Source: Clostridia bacterium (GTDB taxonomy: Bacteria > Bacillota > Clostridia > UBA1381). Taken from it: 5,934 nucleotides of DNA. The stretch is taken from contig JAFQNU010000210.1 in the NCBI GenBank assembly GCA_017420825.1, positions 1 through 5,934 of the forward strand. Direction: 5' to 3'. The position numbers were made by a program, and so were the translations under genes. A model generated the notes under the pieces. It was not told where the DNA came from. It ran no database searches and saw only the letters and a list, made by a program, of their open reading frames with translations. Position 1 is the stretch's first letter, and every line of letters begins with the position of its first letter. Below, piece by piece: positions 5,182 through 5,934 of the stretch.

Positions 5182-5934
5182 ATTCCTTAATTCTTTTCTG
5201 TATATCCTCAATAGAAGGTAACTGTTTTTCCAATTCTTCCGGCAAGTTGTTTGTAATTTTGTACTCACTTATACCAATTGGCTTTGACATATCTTTGAGA
5301 GAATACTCTGCCACCAAATTATTTTTACTCTTGCAAAGCAACAAGCCTATTGATGGATTATCAGTATCCTTCTTTAATATCCCATCAACTGCCGAAAGAT
5401 AGAAATTAAGCTGCCCTGCATACTCCGGTTTAAAATCTCCTGTTTTGAGTTCTATAACTACATAAGAACGAAGATTTAGATTATAGAAAAGCAAATCAAT
5501 ATAAAAGTCATCTCCGCCAACATTTAAATGATACTGATTTCCTAAAAAAGCAAAACCGGTACCTAGCTCAAGAAGAAGCGCCGTTATTTCTTTTACAAGT
5601 GCATTTTCTATATCTCTTTCAAGCATATCCTCCTTAAAGGGAATAAAATCAAAAATATAGGGGTCTTTCATTGTTTGTATAGCAAGTTCACTTTGTGGTG
5701 CAGAAAGTCTATTTTCAAAGTTTGAAATTTTCTCAGCAATAGCCTGTCTTTCATAAAGTCCACTCTCAATTTGATGTATCAGAACATTTCTTGACCAACC
5801 ATTTTCCATGCATTGGGCAACATACCAGTTACGTTTATCGGCATCTACAATTTTATCAAGCAATACTATATTATGTCCCCATGGTAATTGTGCAACAACC
5901 TGTTGCACAAATTCTTTATTCGGATATTCTAATG
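5180..5934 (-). CDS. YhcG/DUF1016-type PD-(D/E)XK nuclease, C-terminal part (runs off the right edge)
   Basis: About 250 codons are visible; the frame is open to the right edge, so the N terminus is missing. The first part (YPNKEFVQQVVAQLPWGHN, then NWYVAQCMENGWSRNVL and ESGLYERQ) matches the N-terminal YhcG domain with its LPWGHN/ENGWSR signatures. The C-terminal half is a PD-(D/E)XK nuclease core: Asp in DFYIDLLFYN, then ELK in VVIELKTGDF, then Gln in AGQLNFYLSAVDG, with spacing typical of PF06250. Family members are putative DNA nucleases found next to restriction-modification genes and on mobile DNA; their exact role is not established. The catalytic Asp, Glu and Lys are all present, so the domain looks active. 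The GTG at 5908 lies within the conserved domain and is not the real start. It ends in TGA 7 nt before ymdB. Confidence 0.9.
   Translation of the reverse strand, partial: LEYPNKEFVQQVVAQLPWGHNIVLLDKIVDADKRNWYVAQCMENGWSRNVLIHQIESGLYERQAIAEKISNFENRLSAPQSELAIQTMKDPYIFDFIPFKEDMLERDIENALVKEITALLLELGTGFAFLGNQYHLNVGGDDFYIDLLFYNLNLRSYVVIELKTGDFKPEYAGQLNFYLSAVDGILKKDTDNPSIGLLLCKSKNNLVAEYSLKDMSKPIGISEYKITNNLPEELEKQLPSIEDIQKRIKE

Noticed and set aside
5137..5182. Alternative genetic code with TGA read as an amino acid
   Set aside because: The nuclease gene ends at a TGA (5182-5180) at a sensible C terminus just before the ymdB ribosome binding site, and the organism looks like an ordinary Firmicute using the standard bacterial code.
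5906..5908. GTG at 5908 as the start of the nuclease gene
   Set aside because: The frame stays open upstream and encodes LEYPNKEF, which continues the conserved YhcG N-terminal domain, so the gene is truncated by the window edge.

Overview
The window is the minus-strand front of a Gram-positive S10 ribosomal protein operon plus what lies upstream of it. Transcription runs from right to left. The AT-rich DNA, strong AGGAGG-type ribosome binding sites, the L3 motif GSMGACSNPGRV and a YmdB/TIGR00282 phosphodiesterase point to Firmicutes, most likely Clostridia (Lachnospiraceae or a related gut lineage). The class is fairly sure; the family is a guess.

Region by region, in transcription order (high to low coordinates). 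(1) 5934-5180 is the C-terminal part of a YhcG/DUF1016-type PD-(D/E)XK nuclease that enters from the right edge. This is an accessory gene often found near restriction or other defence loci. (2) 5172-4396 is a YmdB-like metallophosphodiesterase whose frame is broken by an in-frame TGA at codon 12, just after the first metal-binding Asp. It starts 7 nt after the nuclease stop. (3) 4395-3918 holds no protein gene that I accept. It contains an A-rich upstream element, a near-consensus sigma-A promoter (TTGCCA-17-TATAAT) and a predicted untranslated leader of about 360 nt. The leader has several hairpins, including a convincing intrinsic-terminator hairpin with a U-tract about 135 nt before the rpsJ start, which suggests transcription attenuation of the whole operon. 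(4) 3917-1 carries rpsJ (S10), rplC (L3), rplD (L4), rplW (L23), rplB (L2), rpsS (S19), rplV (L22) and the start of rpsC (S3), in canonical order. Gaps are 22-55 nt except for a 1-nt overlap of rplD/rplW and an unusually long 105-nt rpsJ-rplC gap that folds into three consecutive perfect-stem hairpins.

The ribosomal genes look intact and ordinary. The novelty is in the RNA and the flank: the attenuator-like S10 leader, the triple-hairpin rpsJ-rplC spacer, and the interrupted ymdB gene behind a YhcG-type nuclease. I see no CRISPR array, tRNA, rRNA, IS element or complete defence system.
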